A DNA stretch of 64,000 nt from the NCBI GenBank assembly GCA_027492255.1, contig JAPUFB010000001.1, positions 62,001 through 126,000 of the forward strand. Direction: 5' to 3'. The translations under genes were made by a program, and so were the position numbers. The notes beneath the pieces were generated by a model. It was not told the DNA's origin, did no database searches, and saw only the letters and a program-made list of their open reading frames with translations. Positions 56,387 through 64,000 of the stretch are shown one piece after another; the stretch's first letter is position 1, and each line of letters opens with the position of its first letter. The stretch comes from Candidatus Saccharimonadota bacterium. Its GTDB lineage: Bacteria > Patescibacteriota > Saccharimonadia > Saccharimonadales > Saccharimonadaceae.

Positions 56387-57811
56387 ATGAAAATAAAGAG
56401 AGTTGTTGCTAACTTAGGTCAAACGCATTGGTTGTTTGCCGCGATTGCTTTAGTAATTGGTTGTATATTTGTTTTTATCGTTCCCCCTTTCTGGGGGCTT
56501 GATGAACCCGCGCATTTTGTTAGGGTTTATCAAATAACCCATGTTCAGAAACTTTTTCAGAGTAACTTTAATATAAAGAGTGAGACCGTAAAAGGAGTAC
56601 CCAAAAACCTAGTAGATTTAGGGAATTATTCCATTGGAGATTTAGTTGATAATAACGCAAACGGTATCTTTTCTAGGAAGGATATTGATAATGTGAATGG
56701 ATATAAAAAATTCACTGATGCTAAATTTTCAAAAGAAGAGGTGCCACCCTCAAGTTTTGCAACCTATTCGCCAGTTGCCTACGTTGGACCAATCGTAGGG
56801 ACATTACTAGCCGAGGCTATTAACGCAAATATCGGACATACGTTATTATCAGCAAGATTCTTCTCACTAGTTTTATATATTACATTGGGTTGGTTATCTA
56901 TATGGGTACTACGTGAATCTAAGCTTAAGTGGCTGTTTATGGTTATACTCTTGCTGCCGACTAGTCTCTTCCAAGGATCGGTCATTTCAGCAGATGGCAT
57001 GCTCATTGGCCTTTCGCTATTATTTACAGCACTATTCATAAGAATTCTGAAGGTCGACCAAAGCGAGTCAAGTTATAAACTTCTGTACGCAATGACCGTC
57101 ATTGCAATTATGCTGCCGTTAATAAAACTTAACTACATCTTTCTCAGCGCATTTATATTATGCATTCCAACTAATGTATTTATTAACAAAAAAACAGCCA
57201 ATTATATAAAGTGGGGTGGTATATCGATTGCCGTAGTACTAGGGCTTCTATGGCAAGTGTTTGTTAGTATGACAAGTAACTTATCAGCGTCTCAGCGTCC
57301 AGATGGCCTACCTATCAACATGGCTAGCCAGATAGCTAACATCATGCATAATCCGCTTGATTTCATAGCCGCCTGTATTCGTAGCGTAGTTGTTTACGGC
57401 GATTCGTATATTCATAACGGCATCACACAGGTAGGGTGGAACTATATCGATATACCACTGATGGTTCTCGTAGTACTTTGTGTGACTATATTTATTGCAG
57501 CAATATACGCCAGGAAGGAGTTAGTCCCGATTCGCAAAACATTATTGTTAGTAACTGTAATTTCACTAATAGGTGTAATTAGTATTTTTGGGATACTTTA
57601 TGCAGCATTTACTCCGGTAGGGAGTAAATATGTCGACGGTATACAAGGGAGGTATTTTATACCATTCCTAATTCCTATAATGATGACTATAGCTTGTTAT
57701 ATTCCATTCGAAATAAAAATGAATAAAAATACTGCAATGTATACAATTGGTCTAGCTACCCTAAGCGGCCTACTTTTTAGTGTGGTGTATTACTATCTAT
57801 GTACGTACTGA
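56387..57811 (+). CDS. DUF2142 family membrane protein 1
   Basis: 474 residues, about ten membrane helices. The family N-terminus reads VPPFWGLDEPAHFVRVYQI, with the conserved acidic residues after the first helix, and the end has GIQGRYFIPFLIPI. DUF2142 proteins resemble lipid-linked-sugar-dependent glycosyltransferases of the GT-C type, but their activity is not established. A short AAAGA ribosome site precedes the ATG; the 133-nt gap before it has A/T-rich promoter-like sequence. Confidence 0.85.
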   Translation: MKIKRVVANLGQTHWLFAAIALVIGCIFVFIVPPFWGLDEPAHFVRVYQITHVQKLFQSNFNIKSETVKGVPKNLVDLGNYSIGDLVDNNANGIFSRKDIDNVNGYKKFTDAKFSKEEVPPSSFATYSPVAYVGPIVGTLLAEAINANIGHTLLSARFFSLVLYITLGWLSIWVLRESKLKWLFMVILLLPTSLFQGSVISADGMLIGLSLLFTALFIRILKVDQSESSYKLLYAMTVIAIMLPLIKLNYIFLSAFILCIPTNVFINKKTANYIKWGGISIAVVLGLLWQVFVSMTSNLSASQRPDGLPINMASQIANIMHNPLDFIAACIRSVVVYGDSYIHNGITQVGWNYIDIPLMVLVVLCVTIFIAAIYARKELVPIRKTLLLVTVISLIGVISIFGILYAAFTPVGSKYVDGIQGRYFIPFLIPIMMTIACYIPFEIKMNKNTAMYTIGLATLSGLLFSVVYYYLCTY

Positions 57812-57829
57812 TGACACGGAATCGATTTG

Positions 57830-59278
57830 ATGAAAAACAATAAATACTCACACCGCGGAATACTATTATTCTTATGCAATCCAGAGTTATTTTTCGTTTT
57901 AATTGCCTCAATCTTCGGCATCGCCTTTCTTGTTGTGGTTCCACCATTTCAGACTCCCGACGAAAATATTCATTTTTATCGTGCGTATGAAGTATCTGAA
58001 TTAAGAACTCCGCAGTCGATCAACGGAGGAGAGCCAGGCAGTTATCTCCCGCTGAGCATTCGTCAGACTGAAGAACGAGTTCATGGTGCGTATGCACCAC
58101 CAAATACACCCGGACATATAATGTTTAATACCGGCGAAAAGTATAGTTATCGCTTCACTAAGTCTGCGTTGTTCGATATACCCTTAAATCAAAATAATCG
58201 CATATTCTATATAACTTCTGCATCGCCCGCATATATGCCTATACTCTACGCACCTCAGGCCCTGACAGTTGGGATTGCGAGACTTTTCGGCACGCCAATT
58301 ATTGTAATGCTATACATGGTGCGTGTTGTTAACTTATCTCTATGGATATTTTTGGTGTATCTTGCCATTAAGATTTTCCCCTGGAAAAAATGGGCACTTG
58401 TCGGTATATGCCTTTTGCCCGTAGTGGTATCGCAGTCTATATCGCCGGGCCTTGATGTCGGTACTATCGGTAGCAGTCTCATTTTCTTAGCAATCACGCT
58501 GAAAGCAATATCAAATGATAAACATAATCTAAGCCGTAAGCGAATCGTTATACTGCTAGCAACAGCAACTGTTATGGTTTTCGGAAAATCGGTCCTTGCT
58601 GTTTTTCTTCCTCTTGTATTTTTGATCAAGAAGAGACAGTTTGAGGTTCCGCTTCCCATCATCATAAAAATAGTAGCCGTAATCTTACCGGTAGCTCTAT
58701 ATGTGATATGGGCATTAATATCTCAGGGCTATGCATCAAACACAGACCAACTGAGTGGCTCGACACAAATTAACTCACTCATACATAATCCATGGCTTTT
58801 TGCGGGTTCGATGATAAATACTTTTTTCTTTATAACTCCTTCGGGTGATATACTTTCAGATTCAATCATAGGTAGCTTCGGGTGGTTGGATACACCATTA
58901 TCTCCACCCTTTGTTATTTTTGGTTATATTGCGCTATCTTTGATTCTTCTCGTAAACTATGATCCGCCAATAAGAGTTAAAGAGATCACGAGTAAAACGA
59001 GAATAGTTCTTTTAGTAACTGGGCTGCTGTATGTAGGTGCGGTTTTCCTAGCGATGTACGTATTCTTTACGCCAGCAACGGGTAATCACGTAAGGGGCGT
59101 AAATGGGAGATATCTTATTCCACTAATGTTTCTACTAATACCGGTATTATTTTCTAACATACTTCGTGTACGCAAACAAATATATACCAGTTTTATAAAG
59201 GTTTCCACAATACTTCTCTTGGTCGCAAGTGTATTAACGATTACATTTAGGTATTATGCTTCATTTGTTCCACAATAG
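57830..59278 (+). CDS. DUF2142 family membrane protein 2
   Basis: 482 residues from the ATG at 57830 (a TTG one codon earlier is ignored). Same family layout as its upstream neighbour: VVPPFQTPDENIHFYRAYEV, many helices, GVNGRYLIPLMFLLIPV near the end. The two genes are 18 nt apart and probably arose by duplication. Confidence 0.85.
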   Translation: MKNNKYSHRGILLFLCNPELFFVLIASIFGIAFLVVVPPFQTPDENIHFYRAYEVSELRTPQSINGGEPGSYLPLSIRQTEERVHGAYAPPNTPGHIMFNTGEKYSYRFTKSALFDIPLNQNNRIFYITSASPAYMPILYAPQALTVGIARLFGTPIIVMLYMVRVVNLSLWIFLVYLAIKIFPWKKWALVGICLLPVVVSQSISPGLDVGTIGSSLIFLAITLKAISNDKHNLSRKRIVILLATATVMVFGKSVLAVFLPLVFLIKKRQFEVPLPIIIKIVAVILPVALYVIWALISQGYASNTDQLSGSTQINSLIHNPWLFAGSMINTFFFITPSGDILSDSIIGSFGWLDTPLSPPFVIFGYIALSLILLVNYDPPIRVKEITSKTRIVLLVTGLLYVGAVFLAMYVFFTPATGNHVRGVNGRYLIPLMFLLIPVLFSNILRVRKQIYTSFIKVSTILLLVASVLTITFRYYASFVPQ

Positions 59279-59351
59279 CACCCTGTTACTGCGCGAGAGC
59301 TAAACCTCTAAGCGGCTAGTCTTGAGTAATATGTATAGACAAACAAACAAA

Positions 59352-59705
59352 CTAGCTCTTCATACTCAGTAAAATCACACCAATCAAGATGAGGGTGATT
59401 GCAAGAATTTTTTGAAGCGTGAACGACTCATTAAACACAACAAACGAGGCTATAAAGATTAGGATATAGACAAGTGCGGTCGTAAGTGGAATTATGAATC
59501 CAAGTTCATTTTTTGAAATGAGATACGTGTAAAGGATAAAACTTACGCCATAGAGGAAGAGACCCAGCATATTTAAAAGCGTTGGATGAAACGAGAGTTT
59601 ATTGGAAACGAAGTCAATTACTGCATGCTGCGCAGAGCCAAGCTTTATAAGGATGAGTCCGCCTGCGGTTGAAAGTACGTATACTGTTAGGAGAATATAA
59701 AACAT
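59352..59705 (-). CDS. Small EamA/SMR-type membrane protein
   Basis: 117 residues, four helices (YILLTVYVLSTAGGLILIK, LLNMLGLFLYGVSFILYTYL, ALVYILIFIASFVVF, ILAITLILIGVILL). The size and pattern match EmrE-like and ArnE/ArnF-type transporters; next to sugar genes a role in flipping an undecaprenyl-linked sugar is plausible. Confidence 0.8.
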   Translation of the reverse strand: MFYILLTVYVLSTAGGLILIKLGSAQHAVIDFVSNKLSFHPTLLNMLGLFLYGVSFILYTYLISKNELGFIIPLTTALVYILIFIASFVVFNESFTLQKILAITLILIGVILLSMKS

Positions 59706-59720
59706 GTTAATGATTATAGG

Positions 59721-60968
59721 CTACTTCGCCCCAGTCATAAAGGTAAGTAATTCATTCAACACAAGATTGCGCTCAAAATGTTGTAGATGATAAGCACTGG
59801 CATGATCACCCATTGCTGACCTATCTTTTGCTGAGAGTTTATAAATTTTTTCAATATTGCTTGCTAGATCTACGCTGTTACCAGCTGAACCAGCACTACC
59901 ACAATGAATAACATGATTGATAAGCTCTTGCACCTCACCATCCATCGCAAGAACGATTGGTTTACCCATAGCGATATAGGATATGACTTTGGCGGGGATA
60001 GTAGCTTCTAGAAGATCACTTTTTACAAGACACCCGACGAGCACATCAGCAATATCCGCATATTTTGGCATATCATCAATTGGTTTTTGGCCTTCAAATA
60101 CAAAGAACTCGCTGAGCTGTCTTTCGTTCACGGTTTTCTCAACCTCTTTGCGTGACATACCATCACCAACGATCACCCAACGAATATCTTTTAGCCCTTT
60201 TTGCGCGAGCAATTCTGCAGCATCTAACATAGTGTCGAAAGATTGAGCGGGACTTATATTTCCGGTAAAGACAATATTGAAAGTGTCACCAAAGCGCTGT
60301 CGTAGGACTGGGTCACTTAATTTCTTCTCATATATTTCTTCGCATGCTTGTGGAATAACAGCGATATCATCTGGCTTCTTCCTGGACACGGCGGCGAGTT
60401 TGTCGCGCATACGATCCGATAGTGCGATAAGCTGGTCAACATTTCGGTAGTACCAATGTGAGTGTGCAGAGGCAATTTTTCTCAGAAGACCATTATTAAT
60501 TGGCAGAACTGAGTAAAGATTCTCTGGCCAGAGATCGAGCACATACATAGTAGTTGGAGTGCGTTTCAGCTTTCCAAGGAGTATACCCGGGAGGGCCATC
60601 ATAACAGGCGATAACTGGTATATAAAGATATGATCGTAGTGACGGAATAAGAGTTTTGGAATATGAAAAAGACTAAAGAAGGGGTAGGAAATGTAATTCA
60701 AGAAAATCCGGAGACTGGAATTGTTGCCTCGTTTTATCTCCATAACTCGGTCAATTCGCACCTTGTTATGTATCTCATGACGTGCCCCGAAATAGCCATA
60801 GCCTTTGACAAATTCACCCTTAGGATAATTAGGTAAACCACACAGCACGTCCACTGAAGCACCGGATTCCACAAAGAAGTCCGCAATGTCATTAATCCGA
60901 AACGACTCAGGCCAGAAGTGTTGTCCTATGATCAATACACGCTTGTTCGTGTGGTTAGACTTCTTCAT
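59721..60968 (-). CDS. WbuB-like glycosyltransferase family 4
   Basis: 415 residues. VLIIGQHFWPESFRINDIAD and LPNYPKGEFVKGYGYF match the WbuB group, which transfers L-fucosamine-type sugars. Donor site: FNIVFTGNISPAQSFDTMLDAA and AKVISYIAMGKPIVLAMDG. It overlaps the CapF-like gene by 14 nt, so it very likely uses the sugar made by CapE and CapF. Confidence 0.85.
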   Translation of the reverse strand: MKKSNHTNKRVLIIGQHFWPESFRINDIADFFVESGASVDVLCGLPNYPKGEFVKGYGYFGARHEIHNKVRIDRVMEIKRGNNSSLRIFLNYISYPFFSLFHIPKLLFRHYDHIFIYQLSPVMMALPGILLGKLKRTPTTMYVLDLWPENLYSVLPINNGLLRKIASAHSHWYYRNVDQLIALSDRMRDKLAAVSRKKPDDIAVIPQACEEIYEKKLSDPVLRQRFGDTFNIVFTGNISPAQSFDTMLDAAELLAQKGLKDIRWVIVGDGMSRKEVEKTVNERQLSEFFVFEGQKPIDDMPKYADIADVLVGCLVKSDLLEATIPAKVISYIAMGKPIVLAMDGEVQELINHVIHCGSAGSAGNSVDLASNIEKIYKLSAKDRSAMGDHASAYHLQHFERNLVLNELLTFMTGAK

Positions 60969-62061
60969 AGAAAGTATCGGGCCTCTTTTTGTCGAAAATT
61001 TCGTTTGCCCAAATTACCAAAATCATATCTGATGAGCCAGTGTTGGTCACTGAGTGGATATAGCCCACGGGAATATCAACAATCTGGATCTTCGCACCAG
61101 TGACCGGGTAGCTGAAGACTTTTTCTGAGTTGATATTGCGAAACTTTATCTCACCCTTGCCTTTGATGACGCAGAAACGTTCTACTTTGGTATGGTGCCA
61201 GTGTTGACCTCGTGTATAGCCAGGTTTTGTGCTCGAGATGAATACTTGCCCGAATGAGCTTGATTTTGCAAGTTCGAACAACCAGCCTCGCTCATCGTCG
61301 TGAAGCTCAAAGGTATGGGCGAGTGCATCCTCGTCATAAAATGACGTCAGAGTAGCATGAAGGTATTTAGTTAATGGATTCGAGAGATCGGGTACGACCG
61401 CTGTCGATCGCATAGTATGGAGTTCTTTAATCGTCTCAGCTAGTTTTCCGACGGTTGTCGAATAGGTGCTTGGAATGTAGCAGAAGCCTTCTGTATCGAC
61501 GGATTGTTCGTCAGCGAGGCACTTCATAAATTCATCGATAACCTCGTCAATATACACAAGAGTGAGAGGGGCTTTTGGATCATTAATCTGAATCGGGAGA
61601 TCATGGGCGATGTTGTGGCAGAAGGTGGCCACGGCTGAATTATAGTTTGGCCTCGACCACTTACCGAATACGTTCGGAAGGCGGAATACATACGTTTTTG
61701 CCCCAGTTTTTTGCCCGTAAGCTGCGACGAGACTTTCAGCGCCACGTTTGCTTTTTCCGTACGGGTTATCAAGAAGCGCTTGAATTGACGACGTGATGAG
61801 TACGGGGATTTTTCTCGGGGCCGCGAGCTCCAGAACCTTTTGTGTCAAATCTTGATTGCCTGTCTTGAACTCTTCCTCGTTTTGCGGTCGGTTGACTCCA
61901 GCCAGATGGAAGATAAAAGCAGACTTTTCGATGAGCGAACCTAGGTCGTCATTGGTGTTTTTATCGTAACAAAACACAGTATATGAACCGTCCTGCGTGA
62001 GCCGCGCCACCAGGTTTTTCCCGATAAAGCCGTCCGAGCCCGTAACGAGAACGGTTTTCAT
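60955..62061 (-). CDS. capF: CapF/FnlB-type UDP-4-keto-sugar reductase
   Basis: 368 residues. N-terminal short-chain dehydrogenase domain with VTGSDGFIGKNLV (NAD(P) loop), SSIQALLDNPYGKSKRGAE (YxxxK) and a C-terminal cupin from about 250 with GYTRGQHWHHTKVERF, where the His residues bind zinc. In S. aureus CapF and E. coli FnlB this enzyme reduces the product of CapE to UDP-2-acetamido-2,6-dideoxy-L-talose. The gene is 1 nt from capE. Confidence 0.93.
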   Translation of the reverse strand: MKTVLVTGSDGFIGKNLVARLTQDGSYTVFCYDKNTNDDLGSLIEKSAFIFHLAGVNRPQNEEEFKTGNQDLTQKVLELAAPRKIPVLITSSIQALLDNPYGKSKRGAESLVAAYGQKTGAKTYVFRLPNVFGKWSRPNYNSAVATFCHNIAHDLPIQINDPKAPLTLVYIDEVIDEFMKCLADEQSVDTEGFCYIPSTYSTTVGKLAETIKELHTMRSTAVVPDLSNPLTKYLHATLTSFYDEDALAHTFELHDDERGWLFELAKSSSFGQVFISSTKPGYTRGQHWHHTKVERFCVIKGKGEIKFRNINSEKVFSYPVTGAKIQIVDIPVGYIHSVTNTGSSDMILVIWANEIFDKKRPDTFYEEV

Positions 62062-62062
62062 A

Positions 62063-63082
62063 CTATCCCTTTTTCTTGGCTAATTCTTCTTGAACGAGCT
62101 CAACGGTTAATATCTTCTCAATCGTGCCTTTGACATCAAGACGCTTGGTGTTTTCTGATGTGTATTCGGTCACTTTCTCGACCTTCACATCGCCATCAAC
62201 GAAGAATTTATCATAATTGAGGTCTCGGTTATCAGCCGGCACTCGGTAGTAGTCGCCCATGTCCTCGGCCTTAACCTTCTCTTCACGGGTCAACAAGGTT
62301 TCGTGGGCTTTTTCACCATGCCTGGTTCCGATGACCTTGATTTCTGCAGTAGGCTTAAAGAGTTGCCTTACTGCTTCTGCGAGGTCGGCGATAGTGCTGG
62401 CGGGTGATTTTTGGACAAAGAGATCGCCCTGTTTTCCATTTTGGAAAGCAAATATAACGAGCTCGACTGCTTCATCAAGATTCATAAGGAAGCGAGTCAT
62501 ATTTGGGTCGGTGATTGTCAATGGTTTGCCGGCATTGAGCTGATCAATAAAGAGAGGTATAACTGATCCGCGCGAGGCCATAACATTGCCATAACGCGTG
62601 CAGCAGATAGTTGTTTTATCTGGGTGAATATTACGCGATTTAGCGATGATTACTTTTTCCATCATGGCTTTTGAAGTGCCCATAGCGTTGATTGGATAGG
62701 CAGCTTTATCGGTAGAGAGACAAACGACTCGTTTGACACCTGCATCAATGGCGGCAGTGAGGACGTTGTCAGTCCCGAGGACGTTGGTGCGGACTGCTTC
62801 CATTGGGAAGAATTCGCAGGAGGGTACTTGCTTCAGTGCGGCCGCATGAAATATGTAGTCAACATCTCTTACAGCATCACGCACACTTTCGATGTTGCGG
62901 ACGTCACCAATATAAAACTTTAATTTGTCATTGTTATATTTCTTGCGCATGTCATCTTGTTTTTTCTCGTCACGCGAGAAGATGCGAATCTCCTTGATAT
63001 CAGTATCAAGAAAGCGCTTTAGAACAGCATTACCAAAAGAGCCCGTTCCACCAGTAATCAAGAGTACCTTATCTTTGAACAT
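62063..63082 (-). CDS. capE: CapE/FnlA-type UDP-GlcNAc 4,6-dehydratase/epimerase
   Basis: 339 residues. VLLITGGTGSFGNAVLKRFL (NAD loop), FHAAALKQVPSCEFFPMEAVRTN and PINAMGTSKAMMEK, where Met replaces the usual Tyr of the YxxxK motif, as is typical for CapE. It converts UDP-GlcNAc to UDP-2-acetamido-2,6-dideoxy-beta-L-arabino-hexos-4-ulose. GGGGGA lies before the ATG. Confidence 0.95.
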   Translation of the reverse strand: MFKDKVLLITGGTGSFGNAVLKRFLDTDIKEIRIFSRDEKKQDDMRKKYNNDKLKFYIGDVRNIESVRDAVRDVDYIFHAAALKQVPSCEFFPMEAVRTNVLGTDNVLTAAIDAGVKRVVCLSTDKAAYPINAMGTSKAMMEKVIIAKSRNIHPDKTTICCTRYGNVMASRGSVIPLFIDQLNAGKPLTITDPNMTRFLMNLDEAVELVIFAFQNGKQGDLFVQKSPASTIADLAEAVRQLFKPTAEIKVIGTRHGEKAHETLLTREEKVKAEDMGDYYRVPADNRDLNYDKFFVDGDVKVEKVTEYTSENTKRLDVKGTIEKILTVELVQEELAKKKG

Positions 63083-63122
63083 GTCATTCCCCCAAGATAT
63101 TATGTAGACTGGCTCTATTGTA

Positions 63123-63623
63123 TCAGATGTGAAGATCGTCTATAAGCTTTTGAAAATCATCGGCTTTATAGGAGTCATGTGTTGCAGGATTTTCCGGATT
63201 GAAGAGGGTATTGGCGACGACCATCAGTGCGGTATCACCCTCGGTTGCACGATAGGTATGCAGTATATGGTGAGGCGTGAAGACGGTTGTATTAGGCGTG
63301 ACGTCAAATTCCTGTATGTTGCCGTATGTGTCTTGGCATGTCCAGATGACACGGCCTTTTAGCACGGTGAATAACTCGTTTCGCACCCGATGCCACTCGT
63401 TTGCGCCGAGTGTTCCCTCGGGAATGCCTGATACACGATAAAGTCTGAGCCCACGGATATCTTCAGGTACCTTTGCAAGCTCGTCTGGGTCATAGGTAAA
63501 AAATTTCGTCACCAAATCATGACCAACACGCGTCAATACATCTAGATTACCACCAGACTTTGTTGCCCAATTGCCCGGGGTTTTAATTACCTCAATATCG
63601 TGAATGCTAGGATAGATGATCAT
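63123..63623 (-). CDS. Cupin protein of the sugar isomerase/epimerase type
   Basis: 166 residues. One cupin barrel with NEWHRVRNELFTVLKGRVIW and TVFTPHHILHTYRA. Similar in plan to WxcM/FdtA-like 3,4-ketoisomerases or dTDP-4-dehydrorhamnose epimerases, but key residues differ, so the substrate is open. Its ATG overlaps the stop of the DUF2304-like gene (ATGA). It may act on a nucleotide sugar together with capE and capF. Confidence 0.7.
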   Translation of the reverse strand: MIIYPSIHDIEVIKTPGNWATKSGGNLDVLTRVGHDLVTKFFTYDPDELAKVPEDIRGLRLYRVSGIPEGTLGANEWHRVRNELFTVLKGRVIWTCQDTYGNIQEFDVTPNTTVFTPHHILHTYRATEGDTALMVVANTLFNPENPATHDSYKADDFQKLIDDLHI

Positions 63624-63985
63624 TTTTTAGTTGATAAAGTTGATAGACGGATAGACAATTCCTGGTGAAGGGCGTTCACTCTTTGCTCGAGGCGGTCGGC
63701 ACGGAGGCGGGTGCGATTGGCGAGATAGAAAACGATGACTATAGCAGTAATCTGAACAACGTCAAACAGACTCAGTGGTTCAGTGGCGGTGAGGTTATGG
63801 GTGAAAAGCCATTCATAGAACGGTTCTGCAAGCAGTAATCCAGCAAGAACAATTACCCAGATACCTACTTGTACAAAGAAAGCGCGACGACGAATCTTTC
63901 CTAATTTGTACTGTGTAAGAGCACTAAGGAGCGCCGCGAGGACGAACGGGAGGTTTAGAAGAAAAAGTATAAGATATCGACTCAT
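63620..63985 (-). CDS. DUF2304-like small membrane protein
   Basis: 121 residues, three helices (LILFLLNLPFVLAALLSAL, VGIWVIVLAGLLLAEPFYEW, VVQITAIVIVFYLANRTRLR) and a C-terminal heptad-like helix (RLEQRVNALHQELSIRLSTL). The pattern fits DUF2304 proteins, which are often next to GT2 transferases in glycan loci. The bases up to the window end hold no feature. Confidence 0.7.
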   Translation of the reverse strand: MSRYLILFLLNLPFVLAALLSALTQYKLGKIRRRAFFVQVGIWVIVLAGLLLAEPFYEWLFTHNLTATEPLSLFDVVQITAIVIVFYLANRTRLRADRLEQRVNALHQELSIRLSTLSTKK

Positions 63986-64000
63986 CCAAATAGCTCCGCA

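Noticed and set aside
1-64000. CRISPR arrays, insertion sequences, rRNA genes
   Set aside because: No regularly spaced direct repeats, transposase frames or rRNA-like segments were seen.
1-64000. UGA read as glycine (Gracilibacteria/SR1 code)
   Set aside because: UGA serves as stop in ATGA overlaps and conserved genes end where expected, with no internal UGA.

Overview
The window looks like a chromosomal segment around the replication origin of a Patescibacteria (CPR) genome, most probably a Saccharibacteria (TM7) member. The reasons are: rpmH-rnpA-yidC-jag on one side and dnaA-dnaN-recF on the other side of a cluster of DnaA boxes; a chromosomal type IV secretion-like (T4SS) locus with PrgI, TraC-like, VirB4, VirB6-like proteins and many small two-helix pilins, as is typical of this phylum; short monodomain versions of housekeeping enzymes; and UGA used as a normal stop (for example in ATGA overlaps), which argues against the Gracilibacteria/SR1 code. 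The taxonomic call is inference; no rRNA gene is present.

Left part (1-20.8 kb): a mosaic of housekeeping genes (phosphosugar isomerase, groS-groL under a perfect CIRCE element, hexose mutarotase, a shortened murE, tsaD, valS, rlmH, a HIT protein, comF, a small heat-shock protein) and single unrecognised genes that carry their own promoter and hairpin terminator. Four of the latter (about 1.46-2.53, 7.41-7.70, 10.02-10.34 and 15.53-16.23 kb) look like independent cassettes, three of them with visibly C/G-richer codons. A tRNA neighbourhood at 16.3-19.5 kb holds three tRNA-Ser genes and a tRNA-Arg with the unusual anticodon GCG. Two of the tRNA-Ser genes are preceded by a copy of their own 5' end that can fold, with a segment just before the tRNA, into a closed three-way-junction-like leader. 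A Fic-domain protein lies between the tRNAs.

Middle part (20.9-36.5 kb): a divergent T4SS locus. Seven tandem pilin-like genes run leftwards. Eight genes run rightwards: a membrane-anchored protein, a large VirB6-like protein, PrgI/VirB3-like, a TraC-like protein, the VirB4 ATPase, a second polytopic protein fused to an M23 peptidase, a secreted lysozyme-like plus C39-like hydrolase, and a VirB8-like candidate. No relaxase or coupling protein is visible, so this is more likely an envelope machine (DNA uptake, attachment or effector delivery) than a conjugative element.

Origin (36.5-42.7 kb): recF, dnaN and dnaA run left; rpmH, rnpA, yidC and jag/khpB run right; DnaA boxes cluster in the dnaA-rpmH gap and weaker ones in the dnaN-dnaA gap.

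Right part (42.7-64 kb): a cell-surface polysaccharide region with GtrA and GtrB-type lipid-linked sugar genes, GT4 and GT2 transferases, a Wzm/Wzt ABC exporter, two methyltransferases with a shared C-terminal tail, further transferases, a large secreted repeat protein, two DUF2142 membrane proteins, a small EamA/SMR-type transporter, and a CapE-CapF-WbuB-like set that would make and transfer a 6-deoxy-L-amino sugar.

Across the window many genes have a -10 hexamer only 6-9 nt from the start codon, so leaderless mRNAs seem common, and many promoters share an extended -10 of the form TATGC-TAnnnT.
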